A stretch of DNA of 64,000 nucleotides from Akkermansiaceae bacterium (GCA_903906515.1 CAIVKO010000044.1:1-64000); one strand, 5' to 3'. Counted from the first letter of the stretch, positions 26,924 to 36,636 are shown. The notes: generated by a model from the letters alone, not told the origin. Translations and numbers: made by a program.

Positions 26924-28012
26924 ATGTCCGAATTCCTCATCATTCCCCGTGCCGATCACGATGCCTTGGTTTCCCGTGCCTATCAGGCCCGCGGCTACAC
27001 CGCAGCGGAAGCCGCTGAAGGAGCCAAGCTGGCCGCCGAAGCCGCCCGCCACGGCATCCGTACTCACCACGCACTCAAGGCGCTGCACCTCGACCACCTG
27101 TTTGGTTCCGCCACCGGCGGCTGTGTGCCCGGCGCGGAAATCGAGGTTCTTCCATCCCGCTTCCCCGCGTCAGAGCGATGGAATGCTAACAAGAAGCTCG
27201 GTCAGTCGGTGGCCTATCAGGCGATCGACCGTGCCATTGAGTTGGCGGATCAATATGGAATCGCCCAGATCGCGGTGGACAATGCGTTTCACTACCTCTG
27301 GGGTGGCGGATACGTGATGGAGGCTGCGGAGCGCGGGTATTACGCATACACCAACTGCACCTCGGCTTTGGCGGAGGTGGTTCCCTTCGGTGGAGTCTTC
27401 CCGACACTGGGAACCAACCCGCATTCGTGGGGAATCCCTGCCGCCGCGCCGGGCGCATTTCCAATCGTCATGGATTGGGCGACGTCGACCGTGGCGATGG
27501 GACGCGTGCAGGCGCTCAAACGCGAGGGTAAATCCCTGCCACCCGGAGCGGCAGTGGATGCCCACGGTCATGCCACCACGGATCCTTCGCAAGTCGCGGC
27601 GCTGCTTCCCTTCGGCGGCCACAAAGGATATGGCATGTGCCTGCTCAACGAGATTTTCGGCGGCCTCATCGGCGGATCGTTGCCCACGCTTCGCGGTCGG
27701 CAACTGCCATCGGCGGACGAGAAGAACACCCCGGTTTTCTATTTCCAAGTGATTCATCCCGATGCGCTTTCCGGTGGGGCATTTGCCTGCGGACGGAGCC
27801 AGAAGGAAAATCTGAAAGCCGTGCTGGAGGATATCCTCGGACATGGCAACCAGGGCGCGATGTTGCCCGGTCAGATCGAAGGCGGATTCCGCAAGCGTTC
27901 CGATGCTTCCGGCGGTCTGCTCTTCACCGATGCGGAAGTCGCCGAATTTAATGAAATCGCCGCAGAGTTGGGCATGAAGGCTTGGGATACCGCCACACTG
28001 CCGCGCGCTTGA
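26924..28012 (+). CDS. Ldh2/MDH2 family malate/lactate/ureidoglycolate-type dehydrogenase
   Basis: NAD(P)-dependent oxidoreductase of 362 residues, not related to classical MDH. Family features are the N-terminal ARGYTAAEAAEGAKLAAEAARHGIRTHH, the glycine-rich GGVFPTLGTNPHSWGIPA, FPIVMDWATSTVAMGRV, and the C-terminal LLPFGGHKGYGMCLLNEIFGGLIGG. The exact 2-hydroxyacid substrate cannot be assigned. A classical malate dehydrogenase is encoded separately near 51 kb. tmk follows 41 bp downstream. Confidence 0.88.
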   Translation: MSEFLIIPRADHDALVSRAYQARGYTAAEAAEGAKLAAEAARHGIRTHHALKALHLDHLFGSATGGCVPGAEIEVLPSRFPASERWNANKKLGQSVAYQAIDRAIELADQYGIAQIAVDNAFHYLWGGGYVMEAAERGYYAYTNCTSALAEVVPFGGVFPTLGTNPHSWGIPAAAPGAFPIVMDWATSTVAMGRVQALKREGKSLPPGAAVDAHGHATTDPSQVAALLPFGGHKGYGMCLLNEIFGGLIGGSLPTLRGRQLPSADEKNTPVFYFQVIHPDALSGGAFACGRSQKENLKAVLEDILGHGNQGAMLPGQIEGGFRKRSDASGGLLFTDAEVAEFNEIAAELGMKAWDTATLPRA

Positions 28013-28020
28013 TGCAGGCT

Positions 28021-28037
28021 GCGGGCAAGATGCCCGC
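28021..28037 (+). repeat. GC-rich hairpin before tmk
   Basis: GCGGGCA-AGA-TGCCCGC forms a perfect 7-bp stem between the Ldh-family stop and the tmk start, ending 16 bp before the ATG. It may influence tmk translation or end the upstream message. Confidence 0.45.
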
Positions 28038-28053
28038 GCCACTTTTTACATCC

Positions 28054-28635
28054 ATGACAAAAGGCACCTTCATCGTCCTCGATGGTATCGACGGCACTGG
28101 AAAATCCACCCAGGCGCGCAGGCTCGGTGATTGGTTTATTTCACAAGGCCGCGAGGTCGTCATCAGTTGGGAACCCACCGACGGTCCGTGGGGTGCGAAA
28201 CTCCGTGCGTCCGCTTCATCCGGTCGTCTCTCGCCGGAGGACGAACTCCAGTATTTCCTCAACGACCGTCGGCAACATGTGGAGGAACTGATCGTTCCAT
28301 CGCTTGCAGTCGGCAAAGTCGTGATCTTGGATCGTTATTATTTCTCGACGATGGCCTACCAAGGAGCGCGCGGTTTGGATCCTGCGGAAATCCGGATTCT
28401 CAACGAGCAATTCGCCCCGGTGCCGGATCTACTGCTCATTCTCGATCTCGATGTGGATGCTGCTCTCGGACGCATTCGTGCGCGCGGCGACATCGCCAAT
28501 GAATTCGAAAAACGCGAGAGCCTCGAACGCTGCCGCGAAATCTTTCTTTCGCTTAAGGACGAGCCGTTCGCCCGCATCATCGACTCCAGCGGTTCTCTCG
28601 ATGAAGTCGAAGCCCGCATCCGGCAGGCGATGTAG
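28054..28635 (+). CDS. tmk: thymidylate kinase
   Basis: dTMP kinase of 193 residues. The start at 28054 (MTKGTFIVLDGIDGTGKSTQ) places the P-loop at the N-terminus as usual; the track start at 27982 overlaps the preceding gene. Other motifs are the DRYYFSTMAYQGARG (DR-Y) substrate block and the lid-type region RIRARGDIANEFEKRESLERCREIF. Length is slightly short but normal. The gene is convergent with the aminotransferase, the stops being 2 bp apart. Confidence 0.93.
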   Translation: MTKGTFIVLDGIDGTGKSTQARRLGDWFISQGREVVISWEPTDGPWGAKLRASASSGRLSPEDELQYFLNDRRQHVEELIVPSLAVGKVVILDRYYFSTMAYQGARGLDPAEIRILNEQFAPVPDLLLILDLDVDAALGRIRARGDIANEFEKRESLERCREIFLSLKDEPFARIIDSSGSLDEVEARIRQAM

Positions 28636-28637
28636 AA

Positions 28638-29804
28638 TCAATGCTCGCGGCAGAACTGCTCGAAGCGGGTCAAGCCTTCGTTGAGCACGTCCAGCGTGGT
28701 GCAGTAGCTCAGGCGGATGCCTTCGTCGTAGCCGAAGGCAACGCCCGGTACCGCCGCCACCTTGTAGCGTGAGAGCAGTTTGTCGCAAAGATTGAGCGAC
28801 TTGAGGCCGGTGTTGCCGGTGTAAACGAAGAAGTAGAAGGCACCTTGTGGCTCGACCACGCGGATGTTCGGGATCGCCTTGAGACGGGATAGCACGAATT
28901 GGCGCTTGACGTCGTATTCGCAGCGGAGGTCCTCGATGAATGATTGATCACCCTGTAATGCGGCGAGTGCTCCGTATTGGGAGAAGGTGTTGGCGTTGGA
29001 GATCGTGTGATTCTGGATCTTGTCGATCGCATCGGCCAGCGGCTTGGGAGCTGCGGTGTAGCCGAGACGCCAGCCGGTCATCGAGTAGGCTTTCGAGAAC
29101 CCGTTGACGGTGATGGTGAGATTGTAAAGTTCGTCGCTCAGAGAGGCGATCGAGACGTGCTTGGCTTCGCCGTAAACCAGTTTTTCGTAGATTTCGTCGG
29201 AAAGAATGACGATGTCTTCTTCGAGCGCGATATCACCCAGGGCGCGGAGTTCGGCTTCGGTATAAACCGCGCCGGTCGGGTTGCCGGGGGTGTTGAGGAT
29301 GACCATCTTGGTCGCCGGGGTCATGGCTTCCTCGAACTGCTGCGGAGTCATTTTCCAACCGGTGGATTCCTTGGTGTCCACGATCACCGGGATACCACCG
29401 GCGAGACGAACCATTTCCGGATAAGAAACCCAGAACGGTGAGGGAATGATCACCTCGTCACCTTCTTCGATCACGGCGAGGATGGCATTGAAACAGGCCA
29501 TTTTCGCTCCACCGGTCACGCAGATCTGGTTGGGGGCGTATTTCAGATTGTTATCGATCAGGAGCTTTGCGGCAAGGGCCTCACGGAGTTCCGGGATGCC
29601 GCCGGCAGGCGTGTATTTCGTGTGTCCATCGCGGAGCGCCTGGATGGCGGCCTCCTTGATGAAATCCGGGGTGTCCACTTCCGGTTCACCACCGGCGAGT
29701 GCGTAAACCTCTTCGCCTTTGGCGATCATGGCTTTGGCCTGGGCGGTGACGGCCAGAGTGAGGGATGGAGAAACCTTGGCAATACGGGATGAGATGCTGT
29801 CCAT
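28638..29804 (-). CDS. PLP-dependent class I aminotransferase (aspartate aminotransferase-like)
   Basis: Aminotransferase of 388 residues, fold type I. PLP-binding features are TGGAKMACFNAIL (phosphate), NTPGNPTGAVY, ILSDEIYEKLVY, and the Schiff-base lysine in TVNGFSKAYSMTGWRLGYTAAP. The N-terminal LAGGEPEVDTPDFIKEAA and the C-terminal AFGYDEGIRLSYC fit the AspC/AAT Igamma subgroup. Substrates cannot be fixed from sequence. Its upstream region (256 bp) separates it from a plus-strand small lipoprotein ORF. Confidence 0.92.
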   Translation of the reverse strand: MDSISSRIAKVSPSLTLAVTAQAKAMIAKGEEVYALAGGEPEVDTPDFIKEAAIQALRDGHTKYTPAGGIPELREALAAKLLIDNNLKYAPNQICVTGGAKMACFNAILAVIEEGDEVIIPSPFWVSYPEMVRLAGGIPVIVDTKESTGWKMTPQQFEEAMTPATKMVILNTPGNPTGAVYTEAELRALGDIALEEDIVILSDEIYEKLVYGEAKHVSIASLSDELYNLTITVNGFSKAYSMTGWRLGYTAAPKPLADAIDKIQNHTISNANTFSQYGALAALQGDQSFIEDLRCEYDVKRQFVLSRLKAIPNIRVVEPQGAFYFFVYTGNTGLKSLNLCDKLLSRYKVAAVPGVAFGYDEGIRLSYCTTLDVLNEGLTRFEQFCREH

Positions 29805-30060
29805 TGTTGATCGAGAATAAGGTATGAGTCCGCATGACCGGGGAAGGGAGAAGTTGGTCGTCCCGACACCCGGTGAAGCGGGCGCTTTTGTGGGGCTTCA
29901 CCCATGGTGTGGCAAGCGAAATGGTGAGCCTTTTCATCCGGAGGCCGGAATGGCGTGAAAAATGACCGAATTTTCCCTTAGGTCCCTGGTTTTTTATGCG
30001 AAAGAGATTGCTGGAATTTCCCTGTCAAAATGTTAAAAGGCAGCCGCACCCGCAAAAAAC

Positions 30061-30210
30061 ATGAAAATCCTGCTCCTCATCCCTGTTCTTGGTCTCGCTC
30101 TGCTTTCCATCAGTTGCCGTGTCACTCCGCCGCTCGATCCGATGACGATGAATCCCTCCGACCGTTGCTCAGCACCAGGTGTCACCGTCGTTCATTACTC
30201 CGGAAAATAA
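30061..30210 (+). CDS. small putative lipoprotein (49 aa)
   Basis: A 150-bp ORF absent from the ORF track encodes MKILLLIPVLGLALLSISCR VTPPLDPMTM..., ending HYSGK. The N-terminus is a compact type II signal-like sequence with the lipidation Cys at residue 20 after LSIS, followed by a short Pro-rich tail. It is followed 17 bp later by the end of the minus-strand methyltransferase gene. No function is recognised. The hydrophobic core and in-frame start directly after an A-rich stretch make it more than a chance ORF. Confidence 0.6.
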   Translation: MKILLLIPVLGLALLSISCRVTPPLDPMTMNPSDRCSAPGVTVVHYSGK

Positions 30211-30227
30211 TCCAATTCGTGTCTTAT

Positions 30228-31616
30228 TCAGGCGAACATCCCGCGTCCAGCGAGATGGCGGAGCCATGGTTCGTAGGCGAGTTCCGGGCAAAGGGTTCTT
30301 GAGAAAGCCGCGAGATCCACGCGATTTTTCGATCCGTCCATCGCCGCCAAAACCGAGTAATGGTCGGTTGGAAATGAACAGGGCCGGTGCCAGATGTCCA
30401 CCAATGGCAACCTGCGGCGCGCGCATTCCAACCGGAATGGATTGAGTTTAAAGAATTCAGGAACCTCGGGATCAAACCAAACCGGCTCAATCCGCGGTAG
30501 GATCCAGCCACGATGGATGCCATCGTAAATGCGCCGTGAAATGTCTCTCCAATCGCTGCCGGGCATCATTTGCTCCAGACCCGCCAGCGAGAGGCACAAG
30601 GGGTCATTGAAGGCAATCGCACGGTGGATTTTCCGGTCGGTCGCATTTGCCGGTTCCGGACCCGTGCGGGCGGATAACTCGAACACCCGCTCCAGAGATA
30701 CCCGATCCGCCACCTTCGCATCCGCTCGGCACAGTGCGCCGGAGCGGAATGTCCTGCCGGCGGCGACATCGACCGCCAATTGGAATGCCAGAGGATTCGG
30801 CGATTCGCGGCGGAGTTTTTCCAGAACCACCGGATCCAGATCCTGCGGGAGGTTCAGGCCGGGATCGGACTCGCCCAACCAGCGCAATCCTCTATCCGCA
30901 GAGGCGCGCACGAAGCGGTCGAAGGACCACGGGTCATTGATCGGAGCAAAGTCGTCAAATGCCAGAATATCCGGACCTTTGGCCAACATGTCATCGATGA
31001 TACGCAACTCCGGAGAACCCTCTTCCGTGACCGAACGCAGGATTGCCAGCGCTGCCATCAGATCCTCCGCGCCGGCCTGTTGGATGGCACGCGTTTTTTC
31101 AATCACCGGGAAACGCTCGCGCCAGCCACATTCGAGATTGAAACTGATCGTCGCCACGCCCGATGGCGCGAGATGACGCGCGCAGAAATCCAATAACGCC
31201 AACTTCACCTCGTCCGGCACCCATGAGAAAAATCCGTGTGCGATGATGTAATCAAAACCGCCGTCCTCAGGCTCGAAACCAATCAGATCTGCGGCAAGGA
31301 ATTCGATGTTTTCCAGCCGGGCCGCGGTTGCGAGTTCCCGCGCTTGAGCGATGGATCTTTCAGTTAGATCAATCCCGGTGAACCGGCTATCCGGCCAGCG
31401 CATGGCCAGAGGAATCAGATTGTGGCCGCTGCAGCAGCCAATCTCCAGAATCCTCGCCTCTGCCGGATGACATGCATCCAGTCCGCCTAACATGGCCGCC
31501 ACCGCACTCACCGCAGGATCCGTGAGAGGATGGCTCATCGCCGGATAGACCCGTGTTTCATGCACATCAAGCGCCGCAAGCGGTTCGTGGTCCGGGTTTG
31601 GTGGAAACGGATTCAA
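30228..31616 (-). CDS. class I methyltransferase with regulatory domain (PKMT-like)
   Basis: Two-part protein of 462 residues. The N-terminal SAM domain has RILEIGCCSGHNLIPLA, FTGIDLTERSIAQA and YIIAHGFFSWVP. The latter part matches the arrangement of methyltransferases with a MethyTransf_Reg domain, as in rickettsial outer-membrane-protein lysine methyltransferases. The central DMLAKGPDILAFDDFAPINDPWSFDRFV supports this. A protein substrate, perhaps a lysine-methylated surface protein, is plausible but inferred. The tolC-like gene ends 34 bp upstream of its start on the same strand. Confidence 0.8.
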   Translation of the reverse strand: MNPFPPNPDHEPLAALDVHETRVYPAMSHPLTDPAVSAVAAMLGGLDACHPAEARILEIGCCSGHNLIPLAMRWPDSRFTGIDLTERSIAQARELATAARLENIEFLAADLIGFEPEDGGFDYIIAHGFFSWVPDEVKLALLDFCARHLAPSGVATISFNLECGWRERFPVIEKTRAIQQAGAEDLMAALAILRSVTEEGSPELRIIDDMLAKGPDILAFDDFAPINDPWSFDRFVRASADRGLRWLGESDPGLNLPQDLDPVVLEKLRRESPNPLAFQLAVDVAAGRTFRSGALCRADAKVADRVSLERVFELSARTGPEPANATDRKIHRAIAFNDPLCLSLAGLEQMMPGSDWRDISRRIYDGIHRGWILPRIEPVWFDPEVPEFFKLNPFRLECARRRLPLVDIWHRPCSFPTDHYSVLAAMDGSKNRVDLAAFSRTLCPELAYEPWLRHLAGRGMFA

Positions 31617-31650
31617 GCGCTGCGGGTGGGAGTGATTGCGAAATGGCAGG

Positions 31651-33051
31651 TTACTTCCCGCTCCATCCGCCGCCGAGGGCTTTGGCTAGAGCGGCCAGAG
31701 TGATGCGTTGTTGGGCTTCGATCTGGGCCAGCACCAGTTGCACACGGAGGACAGTCCGATCCGCTTCGACCACTTCCAGATAACTGCTGATGCCTTTGTC
31801 GTAGCGGTCCTTTGAAATGCGCTGGGTATCTCTGGCGCTCGCGAGTGCTTGGTTCAACGCGCTGCGGGAACCGGCCAGTCCCTTGAGATCCACGAGTGCG
31901 TCCTCCACTTCCCGGAGTGCGACGAGCAGGGTGTTCTTGTAGGTGGCCAGCGCTTCATCTCGGCGGCTGATCGCGGCCTGGAAGTTGGCTTTGTTCGTGC
32001 CGCCGTCAAAGATGGGCGCGGCCACTCCGGCACCGAGGGAAAGAATGCGGTTTTCCCAGTTGAGGAAATTCGATGCGCTCAGCGACTCCAGTCCACCACC
32101 CGCGATGAGGTTGAAATTCGGATAGAACGCGGCCTCGGCCACGCCGATGCGGGCATTCGCCGCGCGCAGGTTTTGTTCGGCAGCACGGACGTCCGGACGG
32201 CGGTTGAGGACTTCCGCAGGCAACCCGGCGCGGATCGATGGGAGTGAGTTGTTAGGTTCGCGGTTGGATACGGAGAAATCCGAGGGTCGGCTTCCGCACA
32301 GCACCGCCAGCGCGTGTTCCGCTGAACCACGCTGACGTTCGATCTGGGCGAGGTCGTTTTTCGCAAGTTCCAACTCGGTGCGTGCCTGGCTGGTGGATAG
32401 TCCGTCGATCAACCCCGCGTCCGCCTTGCTTTTCTGCAGGTCCAGTGTGCTCTGGCGGCTCCGGATGGTTTCCACAATCACGGATTTCTGGGCATCGAGT
32501 CCACGCAGCAGGAAATATTGGCGGGCAACCTCTGTCGCCACACCGAGCCGCAGCGAATCCCACAGCGCTTCACTGGCCGCAGCCTGCGCGGTGGATGCCT
32601 CGATCAGGCGTTTGTTGCGCCCCCACAGATCCGGATCGTATGCGAGATCGAAGGATCCGCGGTAATGCTGGGAACTGAGATCGACGGAAATTCCGGGTGG
32701 CAATTGTGATCCCACGGTATCTCTTGAAGCACGTGAAACACCGGCGGAACCATTCAGATCGAGTGTGGGAAACATGCGTGCGCGGTCCACCCCGACAAGT
32801 GCGCGGGCGGTATCCACGCGGGCCTTGGCCGCTGCGAGGTCGTTGTTGTTCGATAACGCGCGATCCACCAACCGTGTGAGTTCCCGATCATTGAAAAGCC
32901 GCCACCAATTGTCAGGCAGACGAGTCCCCGCAGTCGCCCGGGTTTCCTTCCACTTCGAACCGCCGGTGTCGCCCGGAGTTTGGAAATCCGGCCCCAAAAC
33001 GCAGGAAGCAAGTAGCAGCGAGGCGGGTAGAATCAAGTGGCGGAATTTCAT
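31651..33051 (-). CDS. TolC/NodT-family outer-membrane efflux lipoprotein
   Basis: Outer-membrane channel subunit of 466 residues with a lipobox (LLLASCVLGPDF, Cys near residue 16) and the usual VLGPDFQTP...WWRLFNDRELTRLVDRALSNNNDLAAAKAR opening of OprM/NodT proteins. Two repeated helical halves are visible (AADKA-type QARTELELAKNDLAQ and LRAANARIGVAEAAFYPNFNLIAGGG). No adaptor or RND pump gene is next to it, so it must pair with components encoded elsewhere. Confidence 0.92.
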   Translation of the reverse strand: MKFRHLILPASLLLASCVLGPDFQTPGDTGGSKWKETRATAGTRLPDNWWRLFNDRELTRLVDRALSNNNDLAAAKARVDTARALVGVDRARMFPTLDLNGSAGVSRASRDTVGSQLPPGISVDLSSQHYRGSFDLAYDPDLWGRNKRLIEASTAQAAASEALWDSLRLGVATEVARQYFLLRGLDAQKSVIVETIRSRQSTLDLQKSKADAGLIDGLSTSQARTELELAKNDLAQIERQRGSAEHALAVLCGSRPSDFSVSNREPNNSLPSIRAGLPAEVLNRRPDVRAAEQNLRAANARIGVAEAAFYPNFNLIAGGGLESLSASNFLNWENRILSLGAGVAAPIFDGGTNKANFQAAISRRDEALATYKNTLLVALREVEDALVDLKGLAGSRSALNQALASARDTQRISKDRYDKGISSYLEVVEADRTVLRVQLVLAQIEAQQRITLAALAKALGGGWSGK

Positions 33052-33232
33052 GATGGTGAGGGAGTGACACCCGTAATTGGACGCACGATCAGTGGATCAC
33101 CGGAGGCCGGGCCTTTCGGAAATCTGGGCGATCATAACGGCAAGCGTCGCCATTCGCAACACGCGACACTCGTCATATTCAGAATTTTTTTCCAATGGTA
33201 GCGATTCAAAACCCCTTCTCATCCCTAAACGA

Positions 33233-33261
33233 AACGCCCCACCAGTCACTGGCGGGGCGTT
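33233..33261 (-). terminator. rho-independent terminator of pyrG
   Basis: On the minus strand AACGCCCCGCCAG-TGA-CTGGTGGGGCGTT forms a long stem followed by TCGTTT. It lies 56 bp beyond the pyrG stop and separates it from the tolC-like gene. Confidence 0.75.
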
Positions 33262-33317
33262 GGTTGATTCAAAACGATCTTCCGGTATCTCAGAAGTAGC
33301 TAGCCGCTATAGCCGTA

Positions 33318-34931
33318 TCAATGCTGTGAATGTTCGAGAGCGGCGGCGACAAAGCCAGCGAAGAGAGGATGCGGGTGGTTGGGCTTGGATTGGAATTCCG
33401 GGTGGAATTGTGCGCCCAGATAGAACGGATGGTTCGGGAGCTCCACGATCTCGACGAGACCCGCTTCCGCGGAGACGGATGAGATCACCAGGCCGGCATC
33501 CTGGAGGCGGTCCTGATAGTCGGAGTTGAGTTCGTAGCGGTGGCGGTGGCGTTCGTGGATGCGGTCCTTGTTGCCGTATAGATCGGATGCCCTGGTGCCG
33601 GTAAATAGAATCGACTCGCATGATCCCAGACGCATGGTGGCTCCCATATCCTCGATTCCCTTCTGTTCTTCTTGCAGGCAGATCACAGGATGCTTGGTGG
33701 TTTTATCGAACTCCGTGGAGTTCGCGCCCTTGAGGCCGCAGACATTGCGTGCAAATTCGATGGTGGCGATCTGCATGCCGAGACAAATGCCGAAGTATGG
33801 GATCTTCTTTTCCCGCGCGTATTTGGCGGAAAGAATTTTTCCTTCTGTGCCACGGTCGCCGAATCCTCCGGGGACCAGAATGCCATCCACATCGCCGATG
33901 ACGGCCTTGGCTCCCTGTTCCTCGACCGATTCTGTGTCCACGCGGATGATCTTGACCTTGGTGTCGTGGTGGGCACCGGCGTGAATCAGCGACTCATAAA
34001 TGGATTTGTAGGCGTCCTGGAGCTCGATGTATTTCCCGGCGACGGCGATGGTGACCGTGTGTTTCGGGTGGATCACGCGTTGCACGAAGCGTTCCCAATC
34101 GTCCAGCGCGGGTGAGGGCGTGTGGCCGAGGCCGAGTTTGTCCACGACGAGGCGATCGATCTTGTCGCGGCGGAGGTCGAGCGGGCATTCGTAAATCGTG
34201 TGGGCCACATCGCGGAAGGCGACGACGTTCTTGCGCTCGACGTTGCAGAACATGGCGATTTTCTTCCGGTTTTCCTCATCAAGATCCGCCTCGGTGCGGC
34301 AGATGATAATGTCCGGTTGGATACCGATTTCGCGGAGTTTGGCGACCGATTGCTGGGTGGGTTTGGTTTTCACTTCGCCGGCTGCTTTGATGTAGGGCAG
34401 CAGGGTGACGTGGATGAAGCAGACGTGCTCCTTGCCGACTTCCAGCGCGTATTGGCGCAACGCTTCGAGAAACAACAGGCCTTCCATGTCGCCAACGGTG
34501 CCGCCGATCTCGGTGATCAACACATCCACGTCCGGATTATTGTCGGTAACCATGCGGATGCGGTTCTTGATCTCGTCGGTCACGTGCGGGATGAACTGCA
34601 CGGTTTTACCCAAATACTCGCCGCGGCGCTCCTTCTTGATCACCGAGTCAAACACCTGGCCCGAGGTCAGGTTGTTGATGCGCGAAAGTACACCCGAGGT
34701 GAAACGCTCGTAATGGCCAAGGTCGAGATCCGTTTCCGCACCATCATCGAGCACATAGACCTCGCCGTGCTGATAGGGCGACATCGTGCCCGGATCGACA
34801 TTGAGATAGGGATCAAACTTCTGCATGAGCACCTTGAGGCCGCGGTGTTCCAGCAGGGTGCCGATGGATGCTGCGGCAAGGCCCTTGCCGAGTGAGGAGA
34901 CAACGCCGCCGGTGACAAAGATGTATTTCAT
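33318..34931 (-). CDS. pyrG: CTP synthase
   Basis: Glutamine-dependent CTP synthase of 537 residues. The N-terminal amidoligase domain starts [24 protein letters not shown] and includes [21 protein letters not shown] and [13 protein letters not shown]. The C-terminal class I glutaminase carries VPGGFGDRG, the nucleophile in [10 protein letters not shown], and [10 protein letters not shown]. Full length and normal. kdsB ends 24 bp upstream, so the two likely share a transcript; both supply or use CTP for CMP-Kdo. Confidence 0.97.
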   Translation of the reverse strand: MKYIFVTGGVVSSLGKGLAAASIGTLLEHRGLKVLMQKFDPYLNVDPGTMSPYQHGEVYVLDDGAETDLDLGHYERFTSGVLSRINNLTSGQVFDSVIKKERRGEYLGKTVQFIPHVTDEIKNRIRMVTDNNPDVDVLITEIGGTVGDMEGLLFLEALRQYALEVGKEHVCFIHVTLLPYIKAAGEVKTKPTQQSVAKLREIGIQPDIIICRTEADLDEENRKKIAMFCNVERKNVVAFRDVAHTIYECPLDLRRDKIDRLVVDKLGLGHTPSPALDDWERFVQRVIHPKHTVTIAVAGKYIELQDAYKSIYESLIHAGAHHDTKVKIIRVDTESVEEQGAKAVIGDVDGILVPGGFGDRGTEGKILSAKYAREKKIPYFGICLGMQIATIEFARNVCGLKGANSTEFDKTTKHPVICLQEEQKGIEDMGATMRLGSCESILFTGTRASDLYGNKDRIHERHRHRYELNSDYQDRLQDAGLVISSVSAEAGLVEIVELPNHPFYLGAQFHPEFQSKPNHPHPLFAGFVAAALEHSQH

Positions 34932-34955
34932 AAAAAGTTTGTTAGTTTGAAGTGT

Positions 34956-35714
34956 TCAGTTTTCAGCGGCAAGCAGTCGTTCGATTTCTCGGGCTTGTTC
35001 GGGAGTATCGACACCGGGTGAGGTATCGGAGGTGAGAATGACCTTGATGGACGCGCCGTTTTCCAAGGCGCGGAGTTGTTCGAGCGACTCCGCAGTTTCC
35101 AAGGGCGATGGAGGCCAGGTGACGAAGCATTCCAAAAATCCACGGCTGTAGGCATAGATGCCCTTGTGGCGCAGGACCGGTAGACCGGGCACCTCGTTGC
35201 GGAAAAACGGCAGCGGCGAGCGGGAAAAATAAAGCGCCCTACCATCGAGAGCGGTGACCACTTTCACCACGTTGGGATCTTGAACCGCGGAATCCGACGG
35301 GGAGAGCGGATTGGCGGCGGTGGCCATGTCCAGTGTGGAATCCTCGACCATGGCCGTCGCCAGCTGGTCGATCAGCGCGGGGTCGATCAGTGGTTCGTCG
35401 CCCTGGATGTTGATGATGAGGGTCGCCTGCGGCACGGAGCGGACCGCCTCGGCGATGCGATCGGTGCCGGTCGGGTGTGCGGACGAGGTCATCACCGCCT
35501 TACCGCCGAAACCAATGACCGCATCGAAAATCCGCGAGTCATCGGTGGCGACGAGGATTTCATCCAATTTTGCGCAGCGCAGGCAGCGTTCCCATACGTG
35601 TTGGATCAACGGTTTGCCGGCGATGAGATGGAGCGGTTTGCCGGGGAAGCGGCTTGAGCCCCAGCGTGCCGGAAGGACTCCTAGAATGTGATGGTTGGAT
35701 GATGATTGTGCCAC
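34956..35714 (-). CDS. kdsB: 3-deoxy-manno-octulosonate cytidylyltransferase
   Basis: CMP-Kdo synthetase of about 252 residues, activating Kdo for lipid A core assembly. Motifs are GVLPARWGSSRFPGKPL, SAHPTGTDRIAEAV, IINIQGDEPLI and RHKGIYAYSRGFL. The track start at 35900 gives an unrelated 62-residue extension that overlaps the divergent TPR gene. The GTG at 35714 (MAQSSSNHHILGVLPAR) gives the normal family length and is preferred. Its presence shows the organism makes Kdo-containing LPS. It is followed by pyrG after 24 bp. Confidence 0.93.
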   Translation of the reverse strand: MAQSSSNHHILGVLPARWGSSRFPGKPLHLIAGKPLIQHVWERCLRCAKLDEILVATDDSRIFDAVIGFGGKAVMTSSAHPTGTDRIAEAVRSVPQATLIINIQGDEPLIDPALIDQLATAMVEDSTLDMATAANPLSPSDSAVQDPNVVKVVTALDGRALYFSRSPLPFFRNEVPGLPVLRHKGIYAYSRGFLECFVTWPPSPLETAESLEQLRALENGASIKVILTSDTSPGVDTPEQAREIERLLAAEN

Positions 35715-35835
35715 GCCTGCAAAAGGTTGGGCGAGCGTAAGACAGAGAACCACCGGTGGACAAGAGCGGTTTCCGGAAAATTTCCTTTTTAGAGACAAAC
35801 CGTGACTCGGCAACGAAAAACAGCGGATTCCATGA

Positions 35836-36525
35836 TTGCCGGAACGCCCGATGCGGCTAGGATGCCGCCTCCCGAGGTTTTCAGGCGGGTATCTGCTCAA
35901 GGCTTACATCCAGCAATCCAATGCGGACATCGCTGCCGCCGCGACCACGCTTTGTCAGTTGCTGACGTTTGAACCGAACAACGGATCCGCTCACTCGAAC
36001 CTCGGCTATTGTTATCTTTTCACAGGGCAACAGGAACTCGCCCGCAAACACCTCAGGCTCGGCAGACAATACAATCCCGATATGGTCAACTGCCTGAGCC
36101 TCGCGGAAGCGTGCCGCATGGGTGGTGATACCAAGGAAACATCGAACCTGCTGGACGGAATGGAACGGACTCTCGCGATCCCGGGCATTGAAGATGAATG
36201 TTTCACGGGCGGCGAATGGCTCTGGAATTACCTGCCGGAAAAGGCAGGCGATACCGAATCCCAGCGCAACACGATCCGCTGTTACACCATGGACCATAAA
36301 CGTGCCATTCTCCGCATCAGCCAAGGCATGCTCAAAGCCGGTAGCGGTGAATACGGGCCCGCCTTGGAAAAATTCCGCGAGTGTCTCAAGCTGGAACCGC
36401 TCTACCGCTCGTTCCTCGCAAATAAACTCCGCGCCACCGCAGTCTGCGGTAAAAACATCACCCCGGAACGCCAGGCATGGATGCAGGCCGTCGCCGCGAA
36501 ACTCGACGACCAAGAGAATCTCTGA
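35836..36525 (+). CDS. TPR-like protein of unknown function
   Basis: Helical-repeat protein of up to 229 residues. TPR-like pairs are seen in AAATTLCQLLTFEPNNGSAHSNLGYCYLFTGQQELARKHLRLGRQYNP (residues about 35-80) and YGPALEKFRECLKLEPLYR near the end. It has three to four Cys residues and no signal peptide. The N-terminus is uncertain: an ATG four bases earlier in another frame (MIAGTPDAARMPPPEVF) reads more naturally, so the true start may be downstream or a frameshift may be present. The function is unknown. Confidence 0.65.
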   Translation: MPERPMRLGCRLPRFSGGYLLKAYIQQSNADIAAAATTLCQLLTFEPNNGSAHSNLGYCYLFTGQQELARKHLRLGRQYNPDMVNCLSLAEACRMGGDTKETSNLLDGMERTLAIPGIEDECFTGGEWLWNYLPEKAGDTESQRNTIRCYTMDHKRAILRISQGMLKAGSGEYGPALEKFRECLKLEPLYRSFLANKLRATAVCGKNITPERQAWMQAVAAKLDDQENL

Positions 36526-36636
36526 GAGTGCAGCCGGTTCAACCAGCTCGTTCTTATGGGTGATTTGCTATAGGTGATCAGCACCAGAACCCGTGCTGCG
36601 CTGGAGTAGGGAATCAGGAGTCGATTGCGTTCCGAC

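Noticed and set aside
34122-34895. 257-aa plus-strand ORF
   Set aside because: Antisense shadow of pyrG.
35715-35900. N-terminal extension of KdsB in the ORF track
   Set aside because: Overlaps a divergent gene and lacks similarity to the family; the GTG start gives normal length.
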